The notes under the pieces are model-generated. The model saw only the letters and a program-made list of their open reading frames with translations, searched no databases and was not told the origin of the DNA. Source: Candidatus Eisenbacteria bacterium (GTDB lineage Bacteria > Eisenbacteria > RBG-16-71-46 > JASEGR01). Taken from it: 53,805 nucleotides of DNA. Below are positions 8,643-17,197 of this stretch, piece after piece (position 1 is the first letter of the stretch; each line of letters begins with the position of its first letter). The stretch is from the NCBI GenBank assembly GCA_030017955.1, contig JASEGR010000008.1, positions 1 to 53,805 on the forward strand, read 5' to 3'. Both the position numbers and the translations under genes were made by a program.

Positions 8643-9615
8643 CCTTTTCCCTGGTCAGGTCAAAGCTCGGGTCTCTGAACATGTCAACCGGACCTTCAAG
8701 CTTCCCTTCGTTGAGCTGGAATCCGGCGGCTATGACTCTCGGGGGGCCGTCGAATCTCGTTGGAGTCGCGTCCGTGAATGAAACGGGCATGAGAGGACCA
8801 CAGTGGGAGCCTCTCATCCACCCCTCAACAAGGTGCGGGAAGGCGAATCCCTCGAGTATCTCGCCAACTGCCGGAAAGCCGCTCTGCGACCTGGCTATCA
8901 TTACAGGGTCATCCTTGCCAACGTATTTGCCTGCGATGAGACTTAGTCTCTGCGTGGAAGCGGCCGCTGCTATCTCGCCGTCCGATTTCCTGTGCACGTA
9001 GCTGACCATGAACCTGGCTGACGCTCCCAGGAAAACAAGGAGATCATAGAGTTCTTCGGGTGCGTTCAGCACGATTGACTTGTTTTCAATCACATCGAGA
9101 ACTGTGAACGAGAATCCCCCGTGCATCGATGGGTCTATGATAAGCCCCGCCGTAGTGAACGCGTCAGCGAACATTCTGAAAAGTGGAAGGTTCCACGCTC
9201 CGGGAGATGTCTTGTCCGCCATGAAGATGATTACCGGCTCACTCTTCCTTTCGACGAATTCCATCTCTGCGACGCCAGGTCCCATGCCCTTTACCGTTCC
9301 GCTGAAAGCATCCGAGAGGAGGTCCTGTCCGGCTCCGTAAAGCTTGAGTTTTTTTGCCACTTCAGTCGCTTTCACGAAAACATCCCATGCGAGGGAATGT
9401 ATCTCGTCAGATTCCACACCTTTTGAGTGAGTCATTACAAGTTCGAGATCGTCTCCACATGCAAGGACACAGGAATCAATGACAAGGCCTTTTGATTTCG
9501 CCTCAATCAGACACTCCTTTCCGCAGTCCATCAGCGCAGGATGCATGCTGGAATGGCCGACATAGCCTCCGACATCGGCCTTTATGACACTCAGAGTGAC
9601 TTTGCCGAACTTCAT
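8503..9615 (-). CDS. fbp: Archaeal-type fructose-1,6-bisphosphate aldolase/phosphatase (class V)
   Basis: A 370-residue bifunctional FBPA/FBPase that turns triose phosphates into fructose-6-phosphate in gluconeogenesis. The match runs end to end: SVIKADVGGYVGH, CGDDLELVMTH, GAGQDLLSD, GPGVAEMEF, FMADKT, DPSMHGGF, IAGKYVGKDDPVM with the Tyr and Schiff-base Lys, WMRGSH.GPLMP, RFDGPPR and YMRRHGPFEPHRL, with acidic Mg-binding residues. The family is typical of archaea and deep-branching, often thermophilic or autotrophic bacteria. ATG start overlaps the stop of the M16 gene by 4 bp (ATGA), so it is translated from the same mRNA. Its 3' end overlaps comEC by 140 bp. Confidence 0.97.
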   Translation of the reverse strand: MKFGKVTLSVIKADVGGYVGHSSMHPALMDCGKECLIEAKSKGLVIDSCVLACGDDLELVMTHSKGVESDEIHSLAWDVFVKATEVAKKLKLYGAGQDLLSDAFSGTVKGMGPGVAEMEFVERKSEPVIIFMADKTSPGAWNLPLFRMFADAFTTAGLIIDPSMHGGFSFTVLDVIENKSIVLNAPEELYDLLVFLGASARFMVSYVHRKSDGEIAAAASTQRLSLIAGKYVGKDDPVMIARSQSGFPAVGEILEGFAFPHLVEGWMRGSHCGPLMPVSFTDATPTRFDGPPRVIAAGFQLNEGKLEGPVDMFRDPSFDLTREKAMEVADYMRRHGPFEPHRLPLSEMEYTTLPQIMKKLEGRFVQGKKS

Positions 9616-12443
9616 TTCTCCTCGATTATGATATTACCGCTCTCGTCGACCCTTCCGACCACGGCAAGCGAGTAGTTGTCGGGATCCAGATATTTTCTGG
9701 CGACCCTCTGAACGTCACCGACGGTAACACTCCTTATGAGACCAGGATACCTGGATATGTAGTCATCCCCCAGGCCGTAGAACGACGATTTGAAAAAGTA
9801 GGTGGCAAGCTGATCGTTGGTCTCAAAATCGAAAACATAGTTTCCCGTAAGGTACTTCTTGGCATTCTCGAGCTCTTCCTCTTTTACAGGTTCGTCCCTT
9901 ATTCTCCTGATCTCGCCAAGGAAGCCGTCAAGGGCCTTATCCTTGTTCCCGGGGGACGTTCCGATGTATGCAACGAAAACGCCAGGGTCGATTCCGCTCG
10001 AACGGGTTATATCGCTGTACACGGAGTAAGCGAGTCCCTGTGTGTCCCGCAGGTTGGAGATTATCCTCGACGTGAAAAGTCCGCCGAACCCAAGAATCAC
10101 GTCCATGGCTTGAAGAGCGTAATAATCCGGGTTGTCGCGGGTTATGCCAAGATGCCCAAGATAGACGTTTATTTGTTCCTTCTCCATCTTCACGAATTTT
10201 GTTCTCTTCTCCTGTTGTCTCACCGCAAGCGGTATGGATGGAGGGAGGAACTTCTCTTTCTCCCACGTACCGAAATACTCCCTGACTTTCTTTTCCACCA
10301 GAGAGCCATCGACATCTCCGACAACAATGAGAAACGTATTCTGCGGCAGATAGTAGCTCCTGTGAAACTTCCTCAGGTCATCCGCCGTGATAGAACTCAC
10401 TGTGGATTTGTAACCCTCCACTGGATGGCTCAGCGGGTGAGTCCCATAGACGATTTCATTGAAGCTCCTTCTCGCAACCAGGCGCGGGTTGTCGTCTGAG
10501 GCCCTGATTTCCGCAAGAACCTTGTTCTTCTCTTTCTCAACGGATTCATCCTGGAAAGCAGGATTCCTGACGAGATCGGAAACCAGAGAGATGCCCAGGT
10601 CAAAATCCTTTGAGAGAAGCGAAGCCGAGACCGAGCTGAAAGAAACCGATGCATCCGATGATATGTTTCCCCCGACAGATTCGATATCCTCTGCTATCTT
10701 GAAGGAAGTTCTCTTCTTTGTTCCTTCCTTGAGCATCCTGCCGGCCAGCGATGCAAGTCCTGCTTTGCCCTCGGGATCGTTCCTGGAGCCGACCTTAACA
10801 TATGCACCTATTGAAACAGAAGGGGTTGTCGCCTTTCTGTACGTGATAAGCGTGAGTCCGTTGGGCAGCACTTTCTTTGTAGGTTTTGGCGCCTTGAAAA
10901 GGCTTGTGCTCTTTGGATGCGCGGCATCCTTGGCTGACGGCACTACTTCGTGCTTTGATACGGCGGACTTCTCGCAAACGGACGGAGGAAGTCTGAGCAA
11001 GCCGGCACCATGCCCATACAACTCGAATCCAGATTGCGGACGGTTTGTTCTCTCGAGAGAGCCAAAAGCTTCCCTGAATGATTCTTCTCCCCGAGGATTG
11101 GAAGAAGTCTCAGGTTCCGGCATGAGCCAGCCAACGATCCTGTTTTTCCTGACGAAGTACTTTGCAGCCGCGGCCTTTATGTCATTTGGAGTCACTCGAT
11201 AGATGTTGTCGAGATAGGTGTCGAGGTACGTGTGGCTCAAGATAGTCTCAAACGCTCCGAGCCTCACCGCCTCACCCCAGGTCGATTCCGACTCCATGAT
11301 GAATTCGGACTCTGCCAGCCTCTTCGCCTTGAGAAGCTCATCCGCGCCGACCTCTTCATCCGAAAGCCGAACCAGTTCGCTCACAATCACTGATTCCGCG
11401 AAAGCCGGGGAAGCATCGGGCTTGAGCTCGCAATTCACGACGAATAGGCAGGGATCCTTGAAGTCGTATCTCTGCACATCGACCGATGTTGCCACGCGAA
11501 GCTCTTCAACAAGTTTCTGATAAAGTCTTGAGCTTCTTCCCTGGGCCAGAAGCTTCTGGCTGAGAATGAGCGGGAAGTTGTCCCTATTCCCCGCCTCAAC
11601 TGCATGGTGGGCCACGGAGACCCGCGGCACGTTGGCACTCATCTCGAGAACTACTCTTCTTTCACCAACCTGGCGGGGTTCGACAGTCGCCGCCCTCCGG
11701 ACAGCCGGACCCGTCTCCTTGCCTCCGAACAGCTCCTCGATTTTCTTAAGGGCTTCCTTTGTATCAAAGTCGCCCACGATAACCAGCACTGCATTTCGAG
11801 GGGTGTAGAACCTGCTGTAGAAAGAAATCATGTCATCTCTAGTAACTGTCTCGAGGTCGGACATCCAGCCGAGCGTCGGATGATGATAGCCGTGGGCCTT
11901 AAACGCTATGGCGTCAAGCTCCTCGGAAAGAGCCTCCTCAGGAGTGTCCTCTCCGATTTTCCTCTCTTCTATGACAACCTTTTTCTCAGACTCGAACTCC
12001 TCGGAAACGAAAAGACATCCATTCATCCTGTCAGCTTCAATCTCAAGGGCATCCAACCATCTATCTGACGAGAATTCGAAGAAATACGCAGTGTAATCTG
12101 TCCAGGTAAAGGCGTTGTTGATTCCCCCGTTCTTGAGCGTCGTGAGATCTATCTGACCTTTTCCGTACTTGGAAGTTCCTTTGAACATCATGTGTTCAAG
12201 GAAATGGGCGATACCTGTCTTCCCGAAGTCTTCGTCCTTTGAACCGGCCTCATACCAGATCATGGAGGTTACAATTGGGGCGGAATGGACCTCGCTGAGA
12301 AGAACCGTCAGGCCGTTCGGCAAGACCTTCTTGGTTACAGGAGCTGCGGACGATGTGTCCGGAGCGAGTGAAAGGCTTGGGATAATGAGAAAAAGACACA
12401 GAAAATGCAGAAACAGCTTGCCTGCCAATGAGTTGGTTCGCAT
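9612..12443 (-). CDS. Exported M16-family zinc protease (tandem two-domain)
   Basis: 943 residues with a signal peptide (LFLHFLCLFLIIPSLSLA). Two M16 halves are fused. The first carries the inverted zinc motif HFLEH (His80, Glu83, His84) and the downstream Glu segment. The second (from about residue 510, KKVLPNGLTLITYRK) lacks the motif and is the usual structural half that closes the chamber. Such proteins degrade peptides in the periplasm. Start chosen at 12443: AAGGAG lies 9 nt upstream and the signal peptide begins there, although the frame is open much further upstream. It is co-translated with the FBPase gene through an ATGA overlap, and a good minus-strand promoter sits at 12504-12533. 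Confidence 0.93.
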   Translation of the reverse strand: MRTNSLAGKLFLHFLCLFLIIPSLSLAPDTSSAAPVTKKVLPNGLTVLLSEVHSAPIVTSMIWYEAGSKDEDFGKTGIAHFLEHMMFKGTSKYGKGQIDLTTLKNGGINNAFTWTDYTAYFFEFSSDRWLDALEIEADRMNGCLFVSEEFESEKKVVIEERKIGEDTPEEALSEELDAIAFKAHGYHHPTLGWMSDLETVTRDDMISFYSRFYTPRNAVLVIVGDFDTKEALKKIEELFGGKETGPAVRRAATVEPRQVGERRVVLEMSANVPRVSVAHHAVEAGNRDNFPLILSQKLLAQGRSSRLYQKLVEELRVATSVDVQRYDFKDPCLFVVNCELKPDASPAFAESVIVSELVRLSDEEVGADELLKAKRLAESEFIMESESTWGEAVRLGAFETILSHTYLDTYLDNIYRVTPNDIKAAAAKYFVRKNRIVGWLMPEPETSSNPRGEESFREAFGSLERTNRPQSGFELYGHGAGLLRLPPSVCEKSAVSKHEVVPSAKDAAHPKSTSLFKAPKPTKKVLPNGLTLITYRKATTPSVSIGAYVKVGSRNDPEGKAGLASLAGRMLKEGTKKRTSFKIAEDIESVGGNISSDASVSFSSVSASLLSKDFDLGISLVSDLVRNPAFQDESVEKEKNKVLAEIRASDDNPRLVARRSFNEIVYGTHPLSHPVEGYKSTVSSITADDLRKFHRSYYLPQNTFLIVVGDVDGSLVEKKVREYFGTWEKEKFLPPSIPLAVRQQEKRTKFVKMEKEQINVYLGHLGITRDNPDYYALQAMDVILGFGGLFTSRIISNLRDTQGLAYSVYSDITRSSGIDPGVFVAYIGTSPGNKDKALDGFLGEIRRIRDEPVKEEELENAKKYLTGNYVFDFETNDQLATYFFKSSFYGLGDDYISRYPGLIRSVTVGDVQRVARKYLDPDNYSLAVVGRVDESGNIIIEEK

Positions 12444-12461
12444 GTCATCTTGCTCCTTCTT

Positions 12462-12476
12462 CTTTTGCCGCAAAAG
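12462..12476 (-). promoter_or_regulatory. Short hairpin in the M16 leader
   Basis: CTTTTGC-C-GCAAAAG is a perfect 7-bp inverted repeat lying in the predicted 5' leader of the M16-FBPase transcript, just before its ribosome site. The one-base centre makes it a poor RNA hairpin unless inner pairs open, so it might equally be a DNA-binding palindrome. No known regulator matches. Confidence 0.3.
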
Positions 12477-12503
12477 GTGAATGAGGGGACAAAGCAGCGC
12501 CAA

Positions 12504-12533
12504 AGGATACTTTCTTGAGACGCCTGATGTCAA
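12504..12533 (-). promoter_or_regulatory. Candidate sigma-70 promoter for M16-FBPase
   Basis: Read on the minus strand: a perfect -35 TTGACA (12533-12528), an 18-bp spacer and -10 TATCCT (12509-12504). Transcription would start near 12497, giving a leader of about 54 nt before the M16 ATG. A 7-bp inverted repeat overlaps the -35 box. Confidence 0.55.
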
Positions 12534-12551
12534 CAGGAAACACGCCTGTTG
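12531..12551. repeat. Inverted repeat overlapping the M16 -35 box
   Basis: CAACAGG-N7-CCTGTTG, perfect 7-bp arms with a 21-bp overall footprint. The left arm shares bases with the TTGACA box of the minus-strand promoter, the usual place for a repressor operator. The regulator is unknown. Confidence 0.45.
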
Positions 12552-12592
12552 TTGGACGTCTGAATTGTCCGCCTTCTTGGATGTCTGAACTG
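12552..12592 (+). repeat. Pair of 16-bp imperfect direct repeats
   Basis: TTGGACGTCTGAATTG (12552-12567) and TTGGATGTCTGAACTG (12577-12592) match at 14 of 16 positions and are 25 bp apart, in the middle of the divergent M16/PLD intergenic region. The arrangement would suit a regulator binding to one face of the helix, but this is inferred from spacing only. Confidence 0.4.
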
Positions 12593-12644
12593 ATCGCGTC
12601 AGTCGGCGGGCGAGCCTGTGTTTCGGGGGAAGAAAGATTCTGGG

Positions 12645-12672
12645 TGCGTTTCGCTGTGCGCTATGGTATAAT
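12645..12672 (+). promoter_or_regulatory. Candidate extended -10 promoter for the PLD-type gene
   Basis: A perfect TATAAT at 12667-12672 preceded by TGG, giving the extended -10 form TGnTATAAT. The best -35 is weak (TGCGTT, 12645-12650, 16-bp spacer), as is common for extended -10 promoters. The gene starts at 12783, leaving a leader of about 105 nt. Confidence 0.5.
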
Positions 12673-12782
12673 ACTGATGCGCGTAGAACAAATGGGTCCC
12701 CGCCTCTTGGTTTCCGTCTGGGCAAATGGCGGATTGGGGGCGGTTTTTCATATCATTCGGTTCTTATCCTTGGAGGGGGAAA

Positions 12783-15700
12783 GTGAAAACCAGACTTATT
12801 ATCTTGGCTTTTGTGCTTCAAGCTTTGGTTCTTCCAGGTCTTGTCTCTGCTGCAGCGGTTGACCTCTCGGGCTGGAAGGTGGTTCAGGCGAACTCCGACC
12901 AGACCTACACGATTCCTAACGGTACAGCAATTCCGGGTAAAGGTTACGTGATTGTCGCAAGGAATGCGACTCAGGCTCAGTTCGAAACGTTCTGGGGCGT
13001 CACATTAGGACCGAATGTCGTTTTTCTAAACACCGGTGATGCAACTGGTGTTGCGCCAAAGATAAACGGCGATGAGACATTCACTCTGAAAAACGCGTCG
13101 CTTGTGGTTATTGATGGGCCGACCGTGGCGATGGCTCCGTACGGGACGGCCGGACAGTCAATCAGAAGAAACAATCCAGGAGACCCAGCCGGGGTCGAGG
13201 CAAGCTGGACACGGGGTCCTGATAGAGCGACCGGTAACCCTGGAAGTGGTGCCGGGACTCTCTCGAATGCCGGCGTAAGAATAAATGAGTTCTCCGACGC
13301 ACTTGGGACGGGAAACTTTGTATACGAGTTTGTTGAGCTTTTCAATGACGACGGAACAGGTACCAGTGGCGATGGGACCGGCTCGGCAGCCATCTCTCCC
13401 AGGTACAGAGTAGTCTCCAGCTCCGGCTCCGAGAAGGTGAGCATAGCGGGGGACGGTACATATACGCTTGCGAATGTTGCTGTGATCGTTCCGACCGGAT
13501 GGGGATTCTCGCGGTCGCTGAGCGATGTGGCAATCTCCGGTTCGGGATTCGCGTCCGCCACTCCATCGGTCTCCGGCGATACGATCAAAGTGACTGGGGC
13601 TGCGGTCACGGCGTCAGATAGCGGCCATGTGACAATTCTTAACCTCACAGCTCCTTCATCTCCGGCGACTGCTACCTTTGTCGTCAAGACAGCAGTGAGT
13701 GGTGGTACCTTGACTTCTATCGCCGGTTCTCCAACGGTGCTAGTAATCGGCGGTCTTATTCCGATTTCCAATCTTCATCAGAATGACTCTCAGGGGATTC
13801 CTGCAGCGCCATACCTGAAAGGGACAAGTTGGACAGTTACAGGCGTTGTGACAGTCGGTTCAGGAACACTCGGAACCTACAAGACACATATTTTCATTCA
13901 GGATGCAACTGGCGGAATCGCATTCTACTCATCAGATTCGACCCTTGTATTTGTTCCGGGTGATTCGATCACACTCGCCGGCACAGTGGATCAGTACAGG
14001 GGACTCACCGAGCTTGTTCCAATCATGGAAATGAGGACGATACATGGAAGTGGATTCCCGGGGCCTGCTCCGCTTGTTCTCACGTGTGCCCAGGTTGCCA
14101 CTTCCTTCTACCCGGACTACACCGAGCCAAACGAGTCGCGGCTCGTAAGGGTGAACCGTGTGACATACGACCCGGTCACGCACATTCTTACCGACTCGAC
14201 AGGGACAACCAGCCTGTACATTGCAGCAGCCACAGGGATTCCGGCACCGACCGGAACATTTGATGTGATCGGTATTCTGAGTCAGTATACCGGCTATAAC
14301 CCTCCTTACACCAGTGGTTACGAAATAATACCGCGCTATCCGAGTGACATCATCTACCCGGCGGGTCCGATGTTCACTTCTGTACCAGTCGAGACCCTGA
14401 TGACGGCAACGTCAGTCACAATCAAATGGGACACCGACGTGGCATCGACCAGCGAAGTTCACTATGGTTTGACACAGGCGTACGAGCTCGGTTCGGTCAC
14501 TGATACTGCGCACGTCATGCACCATATGGTGACCCTCTATGGACTTCGTTCAGGCACAATCTATAACTCAAGGTCGTTCTCTTCGAGTGCGCAGGGAACA
14601 AACTCATCAGGAAATCTCATCTTCTCAAGCGCTTCGGCGCCCACCTCGACGGGGGCTATGAATGTTTACTTCACGAAGAGCGTCGATGTGAGCTGCGCAT
14701 CCGGGGAGCAGGCGTGGGGAAATGTCGATATACCTGCCCGCCTGATCCTGAGAATCAACGCCGCATCGTACTCGATAGACTGCTGCGTCTATAACCTCCT
14801 TCTCACGAATATATCTGATGCTCTCGTCGCGGCGAAGAACCGCGGGGTGAAGGTTCGTGTCATAGTTGAGTACGACAACAGCACGTCGTCGCAAATACAA
14901 AGTCTCATAGCGAATGGAATCCCAGTCATAACTGACCGCTATGGAAGCAACTCCGGCAGCGGCGCGATGCACAACAAATTCTATCTTTTTGATGCACGCG
15001 ATACGTCTTCTTATGCAGACGACATGATCTGGACAGGTTCCTGGAATGCTTCATCGACTGCGAGCTACAGCAACATGGAAAATGCAATGGAGATCTGGGA
15101 CCAGGCGCTTGCCAATGCATACACTGCCGAGTTCAATGAGATGTGGGGATCTTCCGGAGATACACCGAACCCAACGAATTCACGTACCGGAGCGGCAAAG
15201 TCGAATAACACCCCCCACAGATTCATGATTGCCGGGCAGGACGTGAGGTGTTATTTCAGTCCAAGTGATGCCGTGAACAGCCGCCTGATTGAGACAATAA
15301 ACACTGCGGACTACTCTGTTTACTTTTCGATACTCGCATTCACCCGCTGGGACATTCAGGCTGCCTTGAAAGCGAAGTGGATGAGTAATCCGCAAATCCC
15401 AGTTCGCGGTGTATTCGATTCCGGGCAGGACTGCGGAGGCATGTACTACGTTATGCGCTGTGCACTGTGCGGAGGACTGCCGCCTGATGAATGCTGGGAT
15501 CCCGTTGGTGATGTATTGCTTGACGGTGAGTCAGGCACGCTCCATCACAAGTATCTCATAGTTGATGGAAACTGCCCGGACAGCAAGCCGTGGCTTGAGA
15601 CCGGCTCGTACAACTGGTCCGTCTCAGGAACAACCGCCAATGACGAAAACGTCGTTATCATTCAGTCCGCAAGGGTTGCGAACCTTTATCTCCAGGAGTT

Positions 15701-16073
15701 CAAGGCAAGGTACGCGGCAGCAGGCGGAACTGCGAATCCGTGCGAACAGTGCGTCATAGGTGCCCCGGTGAGTACCGACAGATACAAGAATCCGGAGGGC
15801 TTCTCGCTTTCCCAGAACGTTCCAAATCCTTTCAACCCGGTGACTACGATTGAGTTCAACGTGGCAAAGAAGGCAAATGTCTCGCTGAGGATTTATGATG
15901 TCTCCGGCAGACTGGTCAGGGTGCTCGTGGACAAGAACCTGCAGCCCGGCGTTCACAAGGTTAACTGGGATGGAAGAGACGGCAAGGGCAGACGTCTACC
16001 GAGCGGAATCTATCTCTACAGGCTCACAGCAGGGAAGGAAGAGCTTTCGAAAAGAATGGTCTTCATAAGATAG
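12783..16073 (+). CDS. Exported double-HKD phospholipase-D/nuclease-type protein with lamin-tail and sorting domains
   Basis: 1,096 residues. GTG start chosen because GGAGG lies 6 nt upstream and a signal peptide (RLIILAFVLQALVLPGLVSA) follows. Order seen: lamin-tail-like beta domain (about 25-195), a beta-rich stretch, an OB-fold-like nucleic-acid-binding segment (about 345-430, GVVTVGSGTLGTYKTHIFIQD), a fibronectin/phosphatase-like domain (VTIKWDTDVASTSEVHYG), two PLD catalytic units with H730-x-K732-x4-D737 and H921-x-K923-x4-D928, each followed by GS-x-N, and a C-terminal FlgD/T9SS-like domain (NVPNPFNP, NWDGRD, ending VFIR). The HKD pairs hydrolyse phosphodiesters. The OB fold hints at DNA rather than lipid as substrate. 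Surface attachment is inferred. Confidence 0.9.
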   Translation: MKTRLIILAFVLQALVLPGLVSAAAVDLSGWKVVQANSDQTYTIPNGTAIPGKGYVIVARNATQAQFETFWGVTLGPNVVFLNTGDATGVAPKINGDETFTLKNASLVVIDGPTVAMAPYGTAGQSIRRNNPGDPAGVEASWTRGPDRATGNPGSGAGTLSNAGVRINEFSDALGTGNFVYEFVELFNDDGTGTSGDGTGSAAISPRYRVVSSSGSEKVSIAGDGTYTLANVAVIVPTGWGFSRSLSDVAISGSGFASATPSVSGDTIKVTGAAVTASDSGHVTILNLTAPSSPATATFVVKTAVSGGTLTSIAGSPTVLVIGGLIPISNLHQNDSQGIPAAPYLKGTSWTVTGVVTVGSGTLGTYKTHIFIQDATGGIAFYSSDSTLVFVPGDSITLAGTVDQYRGLTELVPIMEMRTIHGSGFPGPAPLVLTCAQVATSFYPDYTEPNESRLVRVNRVTYDPVTHILTDSTGTTSLYIAAATGIPAPTGTFDVIGILSQYTGYNPPYTSGYEIIPRYPSDIIYPAGPMFTSVPVETLMTATSVTIKWDTDVASTSEVHYGLTQAYELGSVTDTAHVMHHMVTLYGLRSGTIYNSRSFSSSAQGTNSSGNLIFSSASAPTSTGAMNVYFTKSVDVSCASGEQAWGNVDIPARLILRINAASYSIDCCVYNLLLTNISDALVAAKNRGVKVRVIVEYDNSTSSQIQSLIANGIPVITDRYGSNSGSGAMHNKFYLFDARDTSSYADDMIWTGSWNASSTASYSNMENAMEIWDQALANAYTAEFNEMWGSSGDTPNPTNSRTGAAKSNNTPHRFMIAGQDVRCYFSPSDAVNSRLIETINTADYSVYFSILAFTRWDIQAALKAKWMSNPQIPVRGVFDSGQDCGGMYYVMRCALCGGLPPDECWDPVGDVLLDGESGTLHHKYLIVDGNCPDSKPWLETGSYNWSVSGTTANDENVVIIQSARVANLYLQEFKARYAAAGGTANPCEQCVIGAPVSTDRYKNPEGFSLSQNVPNPFNPVTTIEFNVAKKANVSLRIYDVSGRLVRVLVDKNLQPGVHKVNWDGRDGKGRRLPSGIYLYRLTAGKEELSKRMVFIR

Positions 16074-16104
16074 AGAAGCAGCACATCAAGTTCCAGGACT
16101 TACC

Positions 16105-16142
16105 GAGCGCGTCATGAGGCCCAGTGACGCGCTCAGTTTTTT
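16105..16142 (+). terminator. Strong intrinsic terminator after the PLD-type gene
   Basis: A perfect 10-bp stem GAGCGCGTCA (16105-16114) / TGACGCGCTC (16125-16134) with a 10-nt loop, followed by AGTTTTTT. It closes the single-gene PLD transcript and insulates the purine genes. Confidence 0.93.
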
Positions 16143-16268
16143 CCAACGCACCGCCGTCACAGACTTGCATTGAACCGTCATTCTCCCGTAGTGCGACGCG
16201 TGAATATCTTTCCGCCGCTCCTCAACGCTATTGATAGCCCGGGTAATGCGTGGTATCTTCTTTCTGGT

Positions 16269-16904
16269 ATGGCGCAAGAAAAAGCGTTGCTGAAGTGCGG
16301 GGTGCTTGCCTCGGGGAGAGGAACAAACCTTGAGGCCATCCTGAAAGCTCAGAAAAGAGGAGTGCTTGGTGCGGAAGTTGCAGTTGTCCTCAGCGATGTC
16401 CAAACTGCAGGAGCTCTTGAGAAGGCCAAGGAGTATGGGATTCCGTCATTCTTCGTGAGCCCTGGGACTCAGAAGGCGAGGCTCCCGGCCGAGACTGAGA
16501 TGGAGTACACGCGGATATTGAAGTCCTTCGACGTGGGCCTTGTCTTGCTTGCGGGATTCATGAGAATCCTCGGAAAAACGTTTCTGGAGAACTTCCGGAA
16601 TCGAATCCTAAACATTCATCCATCGCTGCTTCCTTCCTTCAGAGGCCTTGAGGCGCAGAGACAGGCGCTTGAGTACGGTGTCAAGTATGCCGGGTGCACA
16701 GTTCACTTTGTTGATGAAGGCGTTGACTCGGGCCCAATCATATTGCAGGCAGTTGTGCCTGTTTACGACAACGACACGGCTCATTCTCTTTCCGAGAGAA
16801 TTCTGGCTGAGGAGCATAGAATCTATCCGGAGGCCGTGAGGCTCTTCGCTCAAGGCAGACTCGAAGTCTCAGGCAGAAGGGTCGTTGTCCGGCCGGAAGA
16901 ATAG
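16269..16904 (+). CDS. purN: Phosphoribosylglycinamide formyltransferase
   Basis: 211 residues. PurN transfers a formyl group from 10-formyl-THF to GAR in de novo purine synthesis. Seen: the N-terminal GRGTN phosphate loop, LLAGFMRIL, the formyl-transfer motif NIHPSLLPSFRG with its Asn and His, and VHFVDEGVDSGPII with the catalytic Asp. The ATG at 16269 puts the protein start in register with the family. An upstream in-frame ATG at 16170 would add 33 unconserved residues; neither has a clear ribosome site. It heads the purN-purC-purH-guaA cluster but is separated from purC by 293 bp of palindromic sequence. Confidence 0.95.
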   Translation: MAQEKALLKCGVLASGRGTNLEAILKAQKRGVLGAEVAVVLSDVQTAGALEKAKEYGIPSFFVSPGTQKARLPAETEMEYTRILKSFDVGLVLLAGFMRILGKTFLENFRNRILNIHPSLLPSFRGLEAQRQALEYGVKYAGCTVHFVDEGVDSGPIILQAVVPVYDNDTAHSLSERILAEEHRIYPEAVRLFAQGRLEVSGRRVVVRPEE

Positions 16905-16957
16905 ATGGCGAACAGTGAGTCGTGTCGGCGATGAGCCATGAGTCGGCTTTCGCGGGA

Positions 16958-17061
16958 GGGATGGGGAACCCATCTCGGCGAGCAAGGTGGGGATACCCAG
17001 CCCTTTAGAGGCTGGGAGGGGTAAAGATTCCCCGCCTGGCGAGCCATAGATGGGTCATCCC
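16958..17061. repeat. 104-bp nested imperfect palindrome between purN and purC
   Basis: Arms pair in layers: GGGATG..ACCCATC (16958-16974) with GATGGGTCATCCC (17049-17061), GGTGGGGA (16986-16993) with TCCCCGCC (17029-17036), and an inner perfect 7-bp stem CCCAGCC/GGCTGGG around a CTTTAGA loop (16996-17016). No T-run follows, so it is not a standard terminator. It could be a MITE-like or REP-like element or an mRNA-stabilising structure. Confidence 0.7.
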
Positions 17062-17095
17062 GGAGCGGAGCCGGTGAAGGGCTCAGTCGCCATCA

Positions 17096-17159
17096 CGCAG
17101 ATTCGAGTGAGCGAGTCTAAGAAGGATCGACACTTTCGGCAGGAGGGAAAGGACATCTC
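17096..17159 (+). repeat. Dispersed 64-bp repeat, copy 1 (upstream of purC)
   Basis: Matches 27713-27776 at 62 of 64 positions, in the same orientation. It runs from CGCAGATTCGAGTGAGCGAG to AAAGGACATCTC and contains AGGAGGG. It ends 38 bp before the purC start; the other copy ends 25 bp before a TPR gene. It is non-coding and lies next to a large imperfect palindrome, as does copy 2. Confidence 0.85.
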
Positions 17160-17197
17160 GATGGGGACAGAGCCCACGAGCACCAGAAGCCCAGCCC

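Noticed and set aside
12444-12725. 94-residue N-terminal extension of the M16 protease
   Set aside because: The extension holds the promoter and repeats; the ribosome site and signal peptide place the start at 12443.
12977-13771. 264-codon minus-strand frame in the PLD-type gene
   Set aside because: Pro/Thr/Val-rich mirror of a beta-rich coding sequence with no start signals.
16986-17036. Hairpin after purN as an intrinsic terminator
   Set aside because: The stem is strong but no T-run follows, and it is part of a larger palindrome.
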